Assembly: GCF_037658235.1 (NCBI RefSeq)
Contig: NZ_JBBJLN010000009.1
Coordinates: 124,001 to 188,000 of the forward strand
DNA: 64,000 bases
Source of the DNA: Yunchengibacter salinarum
GTDB lineage: Bacteria > Pseudomonadota > Alphaproteobacteria > Sphingomonadales > Kordiimonadaceae
Direction of reading: 5' to 3'
Made by a program: the position numbers and the translations under genes. The notes beneath the pieces are model-generated. The model ran no database searches. It saw only the letters and a program-made list of their open reading frames with translations, and was not told the DNA's origin. The first letter of the stretch is position 1. Each line of letters opens with the position of its first letter. Below are positions 42,364 to 51,178 of this stretch, piece after piece.

Positions 42364-43896
42364 TTACAGCGGGATATTGTCGTGCTTCTTCCAGGGATTG
42401 CTCAACTGCTTGTTCTTCAGCTTGCGCAGGCCCCGAATGATACGCTGACGGGTGGATTGAGGCATGATCACCTCGTCCAGATAGCCGCGCCGGGCGGCAA
42501 CGAACGGATTAGTGAACAGATCCTCGTACATTTTGGTGTGACCGGCGATCTTGTCCGGGTCGTTCTTGTCCTTGCGATACAGGATTTCCACCGCGCCCTT
42601 GGCCCCCATCACGGCGATTTCCGCCGTGGGCCAGGCATAGTTCAGGTCGCCGCGAAGATGCTTGGACGCCATCACGTCATAGGCGCCGCCATAAGCCTTG
42701 CGCGTGATCACGGTGATCTTGGGCACGGTGGCCTCGCCATAGGCGAACAGCAGCTTGGCGCCATTCTTGATGATGCCCCCATATTCCTGCGCCGTGCCGG
42801 GCAGGAAGCCGGGCACGTCCACAAAGGTGACGATGGGGATGTCAAAGGCATCGCAGAAGCGCACGAAACGCGCCGCCTTCTTGGAACTGTCAATGTCCAG
42901 GCAGCCCGCCAGCACCATGGGCTGATTGGCCACGAAGCCCACCGTGCGCCCGTCCATCCGGCCAAAGCCGATGATGATGTTCCTGGCGTGCTCCGGCATC
43001 AGCTCGAAGAAGTCGCCCTCGTCCACCACCTTGTGGATCACTTCCTTCATGTCATAAGGCTTGTTGGCATTGCCGGGAATGATCTTGTCCAGCGCCGGGG
43101 CCGCCCGGTTTTCCTTGTCGAAATGGGGCCGTTCGGGCACCCCGTCCCGATTGTTGAGCGGCAGGAAATCGATAAAACGCCGAAGTTGCGCCAGCGCCTC
43201 CACGTCATTGTCAAACGCCTTGTCCGCCACGCCGGATCGGGTAGTATGGGTGGATGCCCCGCCCAGTTCCTCCTGCGTGACCACTTCGTTCGTCACGGTT
43301 TTCACCACGTCCGGCCCGGTGACGAACATATAGCTGGTGTCCTGCACCATGAAGATGAAATCGGTCATGGCGGGGCTGTAAACGGCGCCCCCGGCACACG
43401 GCCCCATGATCATGGAAATCTGCGGGATCACGCCGGACGCCATGATGTTCTGCTGAAACACCTCCGCATAGCCGGCCAGCGCCGCCACGCCTTCCTGAAT
43501 GCGCGCGCCGCCGCTGTCGTTCAGGCCGATCACGGGCGCGCCCGCCTTCATGGCCATGTCCATCACCTTCAGGATCTTTTCCGCATGGGTTTCGGACAGC
43601 GAGCCGCCCAGCACGGTGAAATCCTGGCTGAACACATAGATCAGGCGGCCATTGACCGTGCCGGACCCAGTGACCACCCCGTCCCCCATGGCGCGCTTGT
43701 CCTGCATCCCGAAGTCTGTGCAGCGATGCTCCACGAAGGTGTCGTATTCCTCGAAGCTGCCCTCGTCCACCAGCAGGTCGATACGCTCGCGGGCGGTCAG
43801 CTTGCCCTTGGCGTGCTGGGCGTCGATCTTGTCCTGCCCCCCGCCGAGCGCCGCCTGTTCCCGCTTTTCCGCCAGTTCCTCCAGGATATGCTTCAC
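42364..43896 (-). CDS. pccB: Propionyl-CoA carboxylase beta subunit
   Basis: 510 residues from GTG 43896, with GGAGG 8 bases upstream. It is a carboxyltransferase: N-terminal KLTARERIDLLVDEGSFEEYD, the acyl-CoA site SGGARIQEGVAALAGY, GPCAGGAVYSPAMTDF, and the C-terminal GYLDEVIMPQSTR. It transfers CO2 from biotin to propionyl-CoA. The length matches PccB. A palindrome AAGGCGCCTT lies 57-66 bases upstream of the start and might be an operator. Confidence 0.95.
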   Translation of the reverse strand: MKHILEELAEKREQAALGGGQDKIDAQHAKGKLTARERIDLLVDEGSFEEYDTFVEHRCTDFGMQDKRAMGDGVVTGSGTVNGRLIYVFSQDFTVLGGSLSETHAEKILKVMDMAMKAGAPVIGLNDSGGARIQEGVAALAGYAEVFQQNIMASGVIPQISMIMGPCAGGAVYSPAMTDFIFMVQDTSYMFVTGPDVVKTVTNEVVTQEELGGASTHTTRSGVADKAFDNDVEALAQLRRFIDFLPLNNRDGVPERPHFDKENRAAPALDKIIPGNANKPYDMKEVIHKVVDEGDFFELMPEHARNIIIGFGRMDGRTVGFVANQPMVLAGCLDIDSSKKAARFVRFCDAFDIPIVTFVDVPGFLPGTAQEYGGIIKNGAKLLFAYGEATVPKITVITRKAYGGAYDVMASKHLRGDLNYAWPTAEIAVMGAKGAVEILYRKDKNDPDKIAGHTKMYEDLFTNPFVAARRGYLDEVIMPQSTRQRIIRGLRKLKNKQLSNPWKKHDNIPL

Positions 43897-43984
43897 GGCC
43901 TTGTCCTCCCCCTCGTGACGTGTTCGGCACGCTTCCAGTCATAACGACCCGGAAGGCGCCTTTCCAGTGCAATCGGGCCGCCCC

Positions 43985-44710
43985 TCACGCGCTCGCGTCG
44001 GCCTGCCTCAGCAACGCATACAGGCGCCCGGCGGCGGCCAGATCGGCCTTCAGCGCCGCGCGGGCGGCCTCGGCCTCGGCATCCACGCCCCACAGCGATT
44101 CCTGATGGCGTTCATCCACCGTGGCCGCGGCCCAGACGGTTTCAAGGTCCGCCGGCCCTTCCAGATGATACAGCGCCAGCAACAGCGATTTCATCGCCCC
44201 CGCCGCCTCCACCAGCGCCGTGACCGCGAAAGGCTGCCAGCGCTCGGCCAGCGCGGCGGCGGCTTCCAGACTATCGGCGGGTTGATCCACGGGCATGATG
44301 CCGCTGGTGGGCTTCAGCCGAATGCCGAACCCCCTGGCGGCATGGGACAGCGGCTCATCCCAGGCACGGGCCTGCGCCGCCACCAGGCTGTCCGGCACCT
44401 CGGCCCGGTAACAGATCAGATCGGCGGCGGCATAATCGGCCAGCAGGCGGGCGGCCTCGTCCCGGCGCGGGCTGATGCGATCCAGCGCCGTATTGCTCAG
44501 CCGGGTCAGCGGCATGGTTTCAGGTACCAGGGTCTCCGCCTGCCGGTCCCACTCCTCCGCCACCGATTCGGCCAAAGGGCGACTGGGCAGGCGCAGCGGC
44601 GATCGCCCCGGCGTTTTCACGGGCCGCCCGTCCAGTTCAACGCGAAAGCCGTCCGCTTCCGTCGCCACCGCCACCTGGGTGTAAAATCGTTTCGCGGATT
44701 GTACGGTCAT
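43985..44710 (-). CDS. ATP12 family F1-ATPase assembly chaperone
   Basis: 241 residues from ATG 44710 (GAGGG upstream). The ATP12 family binds the F1 alpha subunit before hexamer assembly; it occurs in mitochondria and alphaproteobacteria. Matching regions: SAKRFYTQVAVATEADGFRV at the N-terminus, GRPVKTPGRSPLRLPSRPLAE, VAEEWDRQ, TADLICYRAEVP-like and WDEPL. The C-terminal part is helical. The preceding gene ends 7 bases upstream, so it lies in a compact minus-strand operon. Confidence 0.9.
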   Translation of the reverse strand: MTVQSAKRFYTQVAVATEADGFRVELDGRPVKTPGRSPLRLPSRPLAESVAEEWDRQAETLVPETMPLTRLSNTALDRISPRRDEAARLLADYAAADLICYRAEVPDSLVAAQARAWDEPLSHAARGFGIRLKPTSGIMPVDQPADSLEAAAALAERWQPFAVTALVEAAGAMKSLLLALYHLEGPADLETVWAAATVDERHQESLWGVDAEAEAARAALKADLAAAGRLYALLRQADASA

Positions 44711-44717
44711 GCTGCCC

Positions 44718-45224
44718 TCATGCCCCTTTTGTGTCGTCGTCGGTATCGTCATTGCCGCCCGGCTGTCGCCCGCCCGCTGGCGTCCCGTGGGCATCAAGGG
44801 CGCGCTGGGTCTCCGCCATGCGGCGGCGCTCGGCGCGCGCGGTCTTGCGCCGGGTGCTCAGATGCTTGGTTTCCAGCCCGGTTTCGCTGCCAAAGCCACC
44901 GCCATAGGTGAAGCCCGCCGCGCGGGGGTCCTTCGGCTGATCCAGCCAGGCGCCATATCCCAGCAGACGGTTGCCCAGCCGGGGCACCCGGTAACACAGG
45001 GTGAAAAACAGGGCCAGCACGATAAAGGCCACCAGCAGCACCAGAAAGGTGCTGAGCGCCCGCCCGCCATCGGTGAGCGCATTTTCGAACAGATAGGTGG
45101 CCACGGCCCCCGCGCTGGCAAACAGGGCCAGCACCAGAAAGGCCGGGCGCGGGCGCCGCGCCTCCGCCGCCATGTGGCGGTCGGCCCGGCCCGCGCCCGC
45201 TGTCTTGGGTTCCTTGTCCGTCAT
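44718..45224 (-). CDS. Two-TM membrane protein of unknown function
   Basis: 168 residues from ATG 45224, overlapping the HAD phosphatase stop (ATGA). Two transmembrane helices (about 29-46 and 60-80) separate a charged N-terminus from a C-terminal soluble region with GFTYGGGFGSETGLETKHLSTRR and a Lys/Arg-rich helix. I do not recognise the family. Its fixed position just before the ATP12 gene may hint at a role with the ATP synthase or envelope, but that is speculation. Confidence 0.65.
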   Translation of the reverse strand: MTDKEPKTAGAGRADRHMAAEARRPRPAFLVLALFASAGAVATYLFENALTDGGRALSTFLVLLVAFIVLALFFTLCYRVPRLGNRLLGYGAWLDQPKDPRAAGFTYGGGFGSETGLETKHLSTRRKTARAERRRMAETQRALDAHGTPAGGRQPGGNDDTDDDTKGA

Positions 45225-45916
45225 GCCTGGCTGGTTTCCTTTCCGCGACACAGCAATTGGGTCACATGGGTAACGATTTCCGGGCGATCCGTGGCCAGCG
45301 CCTGCGCGCCCGCCGCCATCAGCCGGCCCCTGTCATGATAGCCCCAGCCCACGCCCAGGGCAAAGCACCCGGCGCCACGCGCCATGGCCATGTCATAGCC
45401 GGTGTCGCCCACCAGCACCGTGCTGTGCGGGGCGCCGCCCGCCTCCAGCATGGCCTGACGCGCCATGGCCGGGTGCGGCTTGGAGGGGTGGTGGTCCGCC
45501 GTCTGCAACGAAACGAAGCGGCCTTCCAGCCCGTGGGCGGCGATCACCCGGTCCAGCCCGCGCCGCGACTTGCCGGTGGCCACCGCCAGAACATGGCCCG
45601 CCGCCTCCAACGCATCCAGCGCGTCCAGCGTGCCGGGATAGAGCGCGTCTTCGCCTTCCGCTTCCGCCAGCCCGGCCAGATAGGCGTCGCGATAAGCGGC
45701 CACCATGCGATCAAGGGCGGGCGCGTCCAGCGTCGGCGCCAGGGTGGCCACCGCCTCCCGCACGCTCAGGCCGATAATGCCGCGCACGGCGCCGTCCGGC
45801 GGGGCGGGATGGCCCAGCGCCTCGAAGGCCCGCAGCATGGCCCGCACGATACCGGCGGCGCTATCCAGCAGGGTGCCGTCGCAATCGAAGATCACCACCG
45901 GGTTCGCGTCGCTCAT
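45221..45916 (-). CDS. HAD family phosphatase (phosphoglycolate phosphatase-like)
   Basis: 231 residues. HAD motif I is FDCDGTLLDS, motif II is VATGKSRRGLDR, motif III Lys is PSKPHP, and motif IV is VGDTGYDMAMARGAG. The helical cap between motifs I and II is typical of subfamily IA (Gph-like, pyrophosphatase or phosphoglycolate phosphatase). The substrate cannot be chosen from sequence. Its start overlaps the RluC-type gene stop and its stop overlaps the next start, giving tight translational coupling. Confidence 0.88.
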   Translation of the reverse strand: MSDANPVVIFDCDGTLLDSAAGIVRAMLRAFEALGHPAPPDGAVRGIIGLSVREAVATLAPTLDAPALDRMVAAYRDAYLAGLAEAEGEDALYPGTLDALDALEAAGHVLAVATGKSRRGLDRVIAAHGLEGRFVSLQTADHHPSKPHPAMARQAMLEAGGAPHSTVLVGDTGYDMAMARGAGCFALGVGWGYHDRGRLMAAGAQALATDRPEIVTHVTQLLCRGKETSQA

Positions 45917-46911
45917 CTGCGCCCCTTTTCAACCGCGTCTTCCTGCGTGAAAGGATCGGGGCCGTCCGCTTCCAGCCCCAGCATGGCCACGGTTTCGGCC
46001 ATATGGTCCGGCAGGGGGGCTTCCAGATGCAGCCGCGCGCCCGCCGGCGTTTCCAGTTCGATAAAGCGGCTGTGCAGGTGCAGCTTCCGGGACAGCGTGC
46101 CCGACAGGAAAGCATCCTTGCCGCCATATTTGCCGTCCCCCACAATGGGGTGGCCCAGTTCGGCACAGTGCAGGCGTAATTGGTGTGTCCGCCCCGTCAG
46201 CGGCTTCAACGCCAGCAGGGCCGCCTTGTCCGCCGCCTTGTCCAGCATCTCATAATCGGTCACGGCGGGCTTGCCGTCGGCTGTCATGGCCATTTTTTCA
46301 TGGCCCGCCCCGCCCTGCTTGCCGATACGGCTTTCCAGCCGCCCGCCCGGCTGCCGGGGCGCCCCCACGACCACCGCCAGATAGCGCTTGTCCGCCGTTT
46401 TGGCGCGGAACGCCGTGGTCAGCCAGCGCGCCGCCGCCGCCGATCGGGCCACCAGGATCACACCGCTGGTATCCTTGTCCAGGCGGTGTACCAGCCGGGG
46501 CCGCTCCGGCGCGTCAAAGCGCAGCGCATCCAGCAGGCCATCCAGATGCCGCCGGACCCCGGTACCGCCCTGCGTGGGCAGGCCCGGCGGCTTGTTCAGC
46601 GCGATCAGGTCGTCATTCCTGAACAGCACCCAGCCGCGCACCTCCTCGATCTGATCCGGGCCGAGCGTGGGCCGGGCGGGCTTTTTCATCGGTCGGGTTG
46701 TGGGCGGGTCCAGCGCGGGAATGCGCACCTCGCTGCCCGCCGCCAGCCGTTCCGCGCCCTTGACGCGGCTGCCATCCAGCCGGATCGCCCCCTTGCGCAT
46801 CAGCTTCTGCACCTGGCCGAAGCCCAGCTCCGGCACCTGCTTACGGACCCAGCGATCCAGCCGCTGGCCCGCGTCCTGCGGTGTCACGGTCAGTATTTTC
46901 GGCGCACTCAT
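45913..46911 (-). CDS. rluC: Pseudouridine synthase, RluC/RluD type
   Basis: 332 residues. An N-terminal S4 RNA-binding domain (about 10-70, QRLDRWVRKQVPELGFGQVQ by motif) is followed by the RluA-type catalytic domain with HRLDKDTSGVILVA (catalytic Asp) and TGRTHQLRLH. It makes pseudouridine in 23S rRNA; RluC modifies positions in the 955/2504/2580 region in E. coli. RluD is a close relative, so the exact target is inferred. It overlaps crcB by four bases and the HAD gene by four bases. Confidence 0.9.
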   Translation of the reverse strand: MSAPKILTVTPQDAGQRLDRWVRKQVPELGFGQVQKLMRKGAIRLDGSRVKGAERLAAGSEVRIPALDPPTTRPMKKPARPTLGPDQIEEVRGWVLFRNDDLIALNKPPGLPTQGGTGVRRHLDGLLDALRFDAPERPRLVHRLDKDTSGVILVARSAAAARWLTTAFRAKTADKRYLAVVVGAPRQPGGRLESRIGKQGGAGHEKMAMTADGKPAVTDYEMLDKAADKAALLALKPLTGRTHQLRLHCAELGHPIVGDGKYGGKDAFLSGTLSRKLHLHSRFIELETPAGARLHLEAPLPDHMAETVAMLGLEADGPDPFTQEDAVEKGRR

Positions 46912-47297
46912 ATCAGTCCCCGTCCCAATGCCATGCCCGCAAAGGCCGCCCCGCCACCCAGCAGCAGGGAGCCCATGCCATAAGCGATCATCTGACCGGT
47001 CTCACCGCGCTCAAGCAGCAGCAGCAATTCCAGTGAAAACGTTGAAAACGTGGTGAAGGAGCCCAGAAAGCCCACCACCAGAAAAGCCCGCATTTCCGGC
47101 GCCACCTGCATTTTCCACACCAGCGTTGTCACCAGAAGACCGATCAGGAAGCTGCCCGCCACATTCACCGCCAGCGTACCGGCGGGAAAGCTGGTACCCA
47201 GCCCCGACATCACCAGCGCCCCCACATAATGCCGCGACACCGCGCCCAGCGCACCGCCCAGCGCGATCGCCAGTATGAATCCGATGGAAGGGGTCAT
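46908..47297 (-). CDS. crcB: Fluoride channel CrcB (Fluc)
   Basis: 129 residues with four transmembrane helices. The signature GAVSRHYVGAL, NVAGSFLIGLL (the fluoride-path Asn), and GFLGSFTTFSTFSLE (Phe-rich pore and Na+ site) are present. CrcB exports fluoride ions as a dual-topology dimer. No crcB fluoride riboswitch is visible, because the gene overlaps the preceding gene's stop by four bases. Confidence 0.95.
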   Translation of the reverse strand: MTPSIGFILAIALGGALGAVSRHYVGALVMSGLGTSFPAGTLAVNVAGSFLIGLLVTTLVWKMQVAPEMRAFLVVGFLGSFTTFSTFSLELLLLLERGETGQMIAYGMGSLLLGGGAAFAGMALGRGLI

Positions 47298-48199
47298 GAT
47301 GGCTGCTCCTCATTGCTGGACACGCCGAACACCCAGCCCTCCCGCGATGCTTCCGGCACGGTGGCCGGCGCCCGCCACAGGGCCGGGTCGCTCACTGCAT
47401 GGCGCAAGCCGGCGGCGATGGCAAGGGCATCCACGTCATGATCGGTCAAATCGCCCGCCGCCGCATGGGGGGCGCTGCCCAGCGCGGCCAACACGGCAGC
47501 GAGCCCGCCGCGCCCGCGCACCTTGCCACGCCCGCCGCCCGCGGCGACGAAATAACTGGCGAACACCTCGGCCAGCACCAGTGGCGCCTGGTCCGGCGGA
47601 TCAAAGGGCCATACGGCGATGCCCTGCCCCGCCGCCAGCCGGTTCAGCATCCGCATGGTGGACAGGGCCGACAGCCCCACCTGGCTTGGCCCCACCAGGT
47701 GAAATACGCTTTCGCAGCGGCCACGACCCAACCCGTTGCAGACGTGCTCGGCCACGCGCAGGCGCCGCTGGAACCGCGCACCGGGGCCGTCGGCCATGAA
47801 AAACAGGTCCCGGTGGCGGGCCACAAAGCCGCCGCCATACAGGTCCGCCCCATCCGGGCCGCAGGCATCCACATGGGCCCAGAGCGCACGCGGATCACAT
47901 ACATCCTCAAGCCCCGGCCCGAAACCGCGCCCCCGTGCCGGAAAGGCAAAGGCGCTGTCGATTCCCACCAATGTGCGCGACCCTCGCGGGTTCGCCGCCA
48001 AATCGCCCAGCCAGGCCATCACCTGCTTGCGGGACCAGTGCGCACCCCCATCGGGCGGCCCCACCAGCGCGGGCGCTGCCCCATCCGGCCCGCACCGGGC
48101 CACGCTGAGCCCCGGATGCCGCCGCCCGCGCGCGCCGGACCAGTCTATGCCAATGAAATGGTCGAAGCGGCCAGGCGCCCCTTTAGTCATCCCCGTCAT
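47294..48199 (-). CDS. Predicted RNase H-fold protein (DUF429-like)
   Basis: 301 residues from ATG 48199 (48190 also possible). Acidic residues in an RNase H pattern are visible: IGIDWSG (Asp19), VGIDSAFAFP (Asp81), LVLAEVFAS (Glu211) and DHDVDALAIAAG (Asp257). These suggest a DUF429-like predicted nuclease. It overlaps the rarA stop by 17 bases and the crcB start by four, so it is translated from the rarA message. I know of no experimental function; a DNA or RNA processing role is an inference. Confidence 0.6.
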   Translation of the reverse strand: MTGMTKGAPGRFDHFIGIDWSGARGRRHPGLSVARCGPDGAAPALVGPPDGGAHWSRKQVMAWLGDLAANPRGSRTLVGIDSAFAFPARGRGFGPGLEDVCDPRALWAHVDACGPDGADLYGGGFVARHRDLFFMADGPGARFQRRLRVAEHVCNGLGRGRCESVFHLVGPSQVGLSALSTMRMLNRLAAGQGIAVWPFDPPDQAPLVLAEVFASYFVAAGGGRGKVRGRGGLAAVLAALGSAPHAAAGDLTDHDVDALAIAAGLRHAVSDPALWRAPATVPEASREGWVFGVSSNEEQPS

Positions 48200-49523
48200 C
48201 CCGGCGCGATGCCCGCACGCGCTCGAAAAAGGCGAGTCGCTTCTGCACGTCCCGCTCGAACCCGCGCGAGACGGGATTGTAATAACTTTCCCGCGTCATG
48301 CCGTCGGGGAAACAGTTCTGCCCCGATACGCCGCCCTCATGGTCATGGTCATAGGCATAACCCTTGCCATAGCCCAGATCCCCCATCAGCCTGGTGGGAG
48401 CATTCAGGATATGGGCGGGGGGCATCAGGCTGCCGGTCTTGCGGGCGGCGGCGCGGGCGGCCTTTTCCGCCTTGTAAACGGCGTTGGATTTGGGCGCCAC
48501 CGCCAGATAGGCGACCGCCTGCATGATAGCCAGATCGCCTTCCGGGCTGCCCAGAAAGTCATAAGCCTGGCGCGCGGCCAGTGCCTGATGCACGGCTTCC
48601 GGGTCCGCAAGGCCCACATCCTCGCTGGCGAAGCGCACCAGACGGCGGATCAGATAATGCGGATCCTCGCCGCCTTCCAGCATTCGCGCCGCCCAGTAAA
48701 GCGCCGCATCCACATCAGACGCGCGCAGGGACTTGTGAAAGGCGGAGATCAGGTTGAAATGGCCTTCCCGGTCCTTGTCATAGGCGGGCGCGCGGCGTTG
48801 CAGCAGGGCGCCAAGGGCCGCACCGTCCAGCGCGCCGTCGCTGTCCCGGTGAGTGCTCATCAGGGTTTCCACCGCCGACAGCAGATAGCGCCCGTCCCCG
48901 TCCGCCATGGCGACCAGCGCGGCACGGCCATCATCGGTCAGCGGCAGGGGCCGACCCAGCGCCGCTTCCGCCCGGCCAAGAAGCTGTTCCAGCGCCTTGG
49001 GGTCAAGCGCGTGCAGCACCAGCACCTGCATCCGGGACAACAGCGCGCCATTGATCTCGAAAGACGGGTTTTCCGTGGTGGCGCCCACCAGCGTGACCGT
49101 GCCGTCTTCCACATAGGGCAGAAAGCCATCCTGCTGGGCCCGGTTGAAACGGTGGATTTCGTCCACGAAAAGCAGCGTGCCACGGCCCTGCTGACGGCGC
49201 AGGCGGGCGGCCTCAAAGGCTTTCTTCAGATCCTGAACGCCGGAAAAGATCGCCGATATCTGCTGAAAGGCATGGTCACCCGCGTCGGCCAGAAGGCGGG
49301 CGATGGTGGTCTTGCCGGTGCCCGGCGGCCCCCACAGCAGCAGCGAGGCGATACGGCCTTCCCGCACCATGCGCCCCAGCGGCCCATCCGGCCCGACGAT
49401 GTGGTCCTGCCCCACCACGTCTTCCAGCCGATCGGGCCGCAGGCGATCCGCCAAGGGGCGCGATCCGCCCCCGGTGGCATCGGTCCCGCCCTTTGGGCTG
49501 TCGCTGGTGAACAGATCGTTCAT
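48183..49523 (-). CDS. rarA: Replication-associated recombination protein RarA (AAA+)
   Basis: 446 residues. Walker A is LLLWGPPGTGKTTIARLLAD, Walker B is LLFVDEIHRFNRAQQD, and sensor 1 is VGATTENPSFEIN. The C-terminal helical tetramerisation domain (SDVDAALYWAARMLEGGEDP by motif) is normal. RarA/MgsA acts at stalled replication forks with SSB and RecA. It lies 7 bases after the Do-like protease start codon's gene on the transcript, and its 3' end overlaps the RNase H-fold gene. Confidence 0.96.
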   Translation of the reverse strand: MNDLFTSDSPKGGTDATGGGSRPLADRLRPDRLEDVVGQDHIVGPDGPLGRMVREGRIASLLLWGPPGTGKTTIARLLADAGDHAFQQISAIFSGVQDLKKAFEAARLRRQQGRGTLLFVDEIHRFNRAQQDGFLPYVEDGTVTLVGATTENPSFEINGALLSRMQVLVLHALDPKALEQLLGRAEAALGRPLPLTDDGRAALVAMADGDGRYLLSAVETLMSTHRDSDGALDGAALGALLQRRAPAYDKDREGHFNLISAFHKSLRASDVDAALYWAARMLEGGEDPHYLIRRLVRFASEDVGLADPEAVHQALAARQAYDFLGSPEGDLAIMQAVAYLAVAPKSNAVYKAEKAARAAARKTGSLMPPAHILNAPTRLMGDLGYGKGYAYDHDHEGGVSGQNCFPDGMTRESYYNPVSRGFERDVQKRLAFFERVRASRRDDGDD

Positions 49524-49530
49524 GGGCGCC

Positions 49531-50997
49531 TCAACGCGCCCGCCGACAGCGGAAGCTCTTGTCCGGCACGATCAGGCATTCCAGTTCCTGATTCCCCCGG
49601 CGCAGCCGATAGCTGTACCGGTCGGCATCCTGCGCCAGCACCTTTTCCAGGTTGGACACCCGCTCGATCGCCTCCCCGTTGAAGGCCAGTATGATATCCC
49701 CCGGCCTGAAAAAGCCGTATTTCGCCGCCGGGGAGCGCCGCGCCATGGCCGTGATAATCACGCCCCTGAGGAAGGGGTCGATGTGCAGTTCCTCATTGGT
49801 GGCAGGCGAAAGATTGGCCACGGCGACTCCGTTGAAAGGATGTTTGCCGCTGAGCTTGGTCTCGTTTCGGGACGGATCTTCCGGCGCCGTGGCCAGCGGT
49901 ACGGACAGTTCCTTCAGCGCTCCCTCACTGAATACGCCGAGCGTGATCTCCTCCCCCGACTGGTGGGTGGCGACACGGAACCGCATACTTTCCTCATCGA
50001 CGATCTCCTTGCCCGCCACGGCCAGGATCACGTCCCCCACCTTAATGCCCGCTTTTGCGGCGGGGGAGCCGGGATAGATTCTGTCCACCAGTACGCCGCC
50101 CGCCCGGTCCAGACCGAGCGAGCCTGCGATCTGATTGGTCACCGTCTGCCCGGCCACGCCGAGCCAGGGGCGCTCCAGCGTGCCATCGGAAAGCGCCGCC
50201 CGCAGAACGGAGCGCACCATGTTGGCGGGAATGGCGAAGCCGATGCCGCTGGACGTGCCGGTCTTGGAGAAAATGGCCGTATTCACCCCCAGCAGGCGGC
50301 CCCGCATGTCCACCAGCGCGCCCCCGGAATTGCCCGGATTGATCGCCGCATCGGTCTGAATGAAGAAGCCGAAATCGCTGATTCCCTTCTGGGTCCGGGC
50401 GCTGGCGGAAACAATGCCGCTGGTCACCGTCTGTCCGATGCCAAAGGGGTTGCCGATGGCCAGCACCAGATCGCCCACCTGCACCGCGTCCGAATTGGCG
50501 AAGCTCAGCGTGGGCAGCTTTTCATCGCCCGTATCGATGCGCAGAACCGCCAGGTCCGTGCGGTCATCCGCCAGCACCACCTCGGCATCAAACTCCCGCC
50601 GGTCGGCCAGCAGCACGCGGATTTCATCCGCGCCGTCCACCACATGATGGTTGGTGATGATGACCCCGCTGTCGCGTACGATCACCCCGGAGCCCAGCGA
50701 GCCGCGCACCTGATCTTCCGGCGGCAGGTTGAACCGGTCGCCGAAAAAGCGGCGAAAGAGCGGATCATTGAACAGGGCCGAGCGCTGCTGCTTCACCACC
50801 TTGCGGGTATAGATATTGACAACCGCGGGCGCCGCCTTTTTCACCAGCGGCCCGTAGGAAAGCTGGATTTCCGCGTTGGATTGAGGCAGGCGCCGGCCAC
50901 CATCGCCGTCCCGGTCACTCTGGGCTAGCGTGGCCCCGCTTCCTGACAGAACGGCCCACAGAGCGAGCATGAAAACAGCGATACGACCATGAAGCAT
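49531..50997 (-). CDS. Do-like periplasmic serine protease/chaperone (DegP/HtrA family)
   Basis: 488 residues from ATG 50997 (GAGGAAAG upstream). A signal peptide (RIAVFMLALWAVLSG, cleavage after TLAQ-like) exports it to the periplasm. The trypsin-like domain has the triad His118 (NHHVV), Asp148 (RTDLAV) and Ser224 (NPGNSGG), followed by two PDZ domains (about 270-360 and 395-480). It degrades or refolds damaged envelope proteins. It follows rplQ, after a terminator, so it should have its own promoter in the 80 bases before it; none is clear. Confidence 0.93.
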   Translation of the reverse strand: MLHGRIAVFMLALWAVLSGSGATLAQSDRDGDGGRRLPQSNAEIQLSYGPLVKKAAPAVVNIYTRKVVKQQRSALFNDPLFRRFFGDRFNLPPEDQVRGSLGSGVIVRDSGVIITNHHVVDGADEIRVLLADRREFDAEVVLADDRTDLAVLRIDTGDEKLPTLSFANSDAVQVGDLVLAIGNPFGIGQTVTSGIVSASARTQKGISDFGFFIQTDAAINPGNSGGALVDMRGRLLGVNTAIFSKTGTSSGIGFAIPANMVRSVLRAALSDGTLERPWLGVAGQTVTNQIAGSLGLDRAGGVLVDRIYPGSPAAKAGIKVGDVILAVAGKEIVDEESMRFRVATHQSGEEITLGVFSEGALKELSVPLATAPEDPSRNETKLSGKHPFNGVAVANLSPATNEELHIDPFLRGVIITAMARRSPAAKYGFFRPGDIILAFNGEAIERVSNLEKVLAQDADRYSYRLRRGNQELECLIVPDKSFRCRRAR

Positions 50998-51075
50998 GAA
51001 CGGAACTTTCCTCTTCGGGACAGGGATATTGCCTCCATATGGGAAGGCCGGGCCACAGCGCAAGGCCGCGACGGC

Positions 51076-51110
51076 AAAAGGGGCGCGCCCCCGGATGGAG
51101 CCCGCCCCTT
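51076..51110 (-). terminator. Rho-independent terminator after rplQ
   Basis: On the minus strand AAGGGGCG (51110-51103) pairs with CGCCCCTT (51085-51078), running into TTTT. It is about 70 bases past the rplQ stop and would end the rpsM-rpsK-rpoA-rplQ transcript. Confidence 0.6.
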
Positions 51111-51178
51111 GTCGCATGATCCGCACCGTAGCGCGGCGGAAGAACGCACGCCCCGCGTGCATCCGCTGGCCCTGGCTG

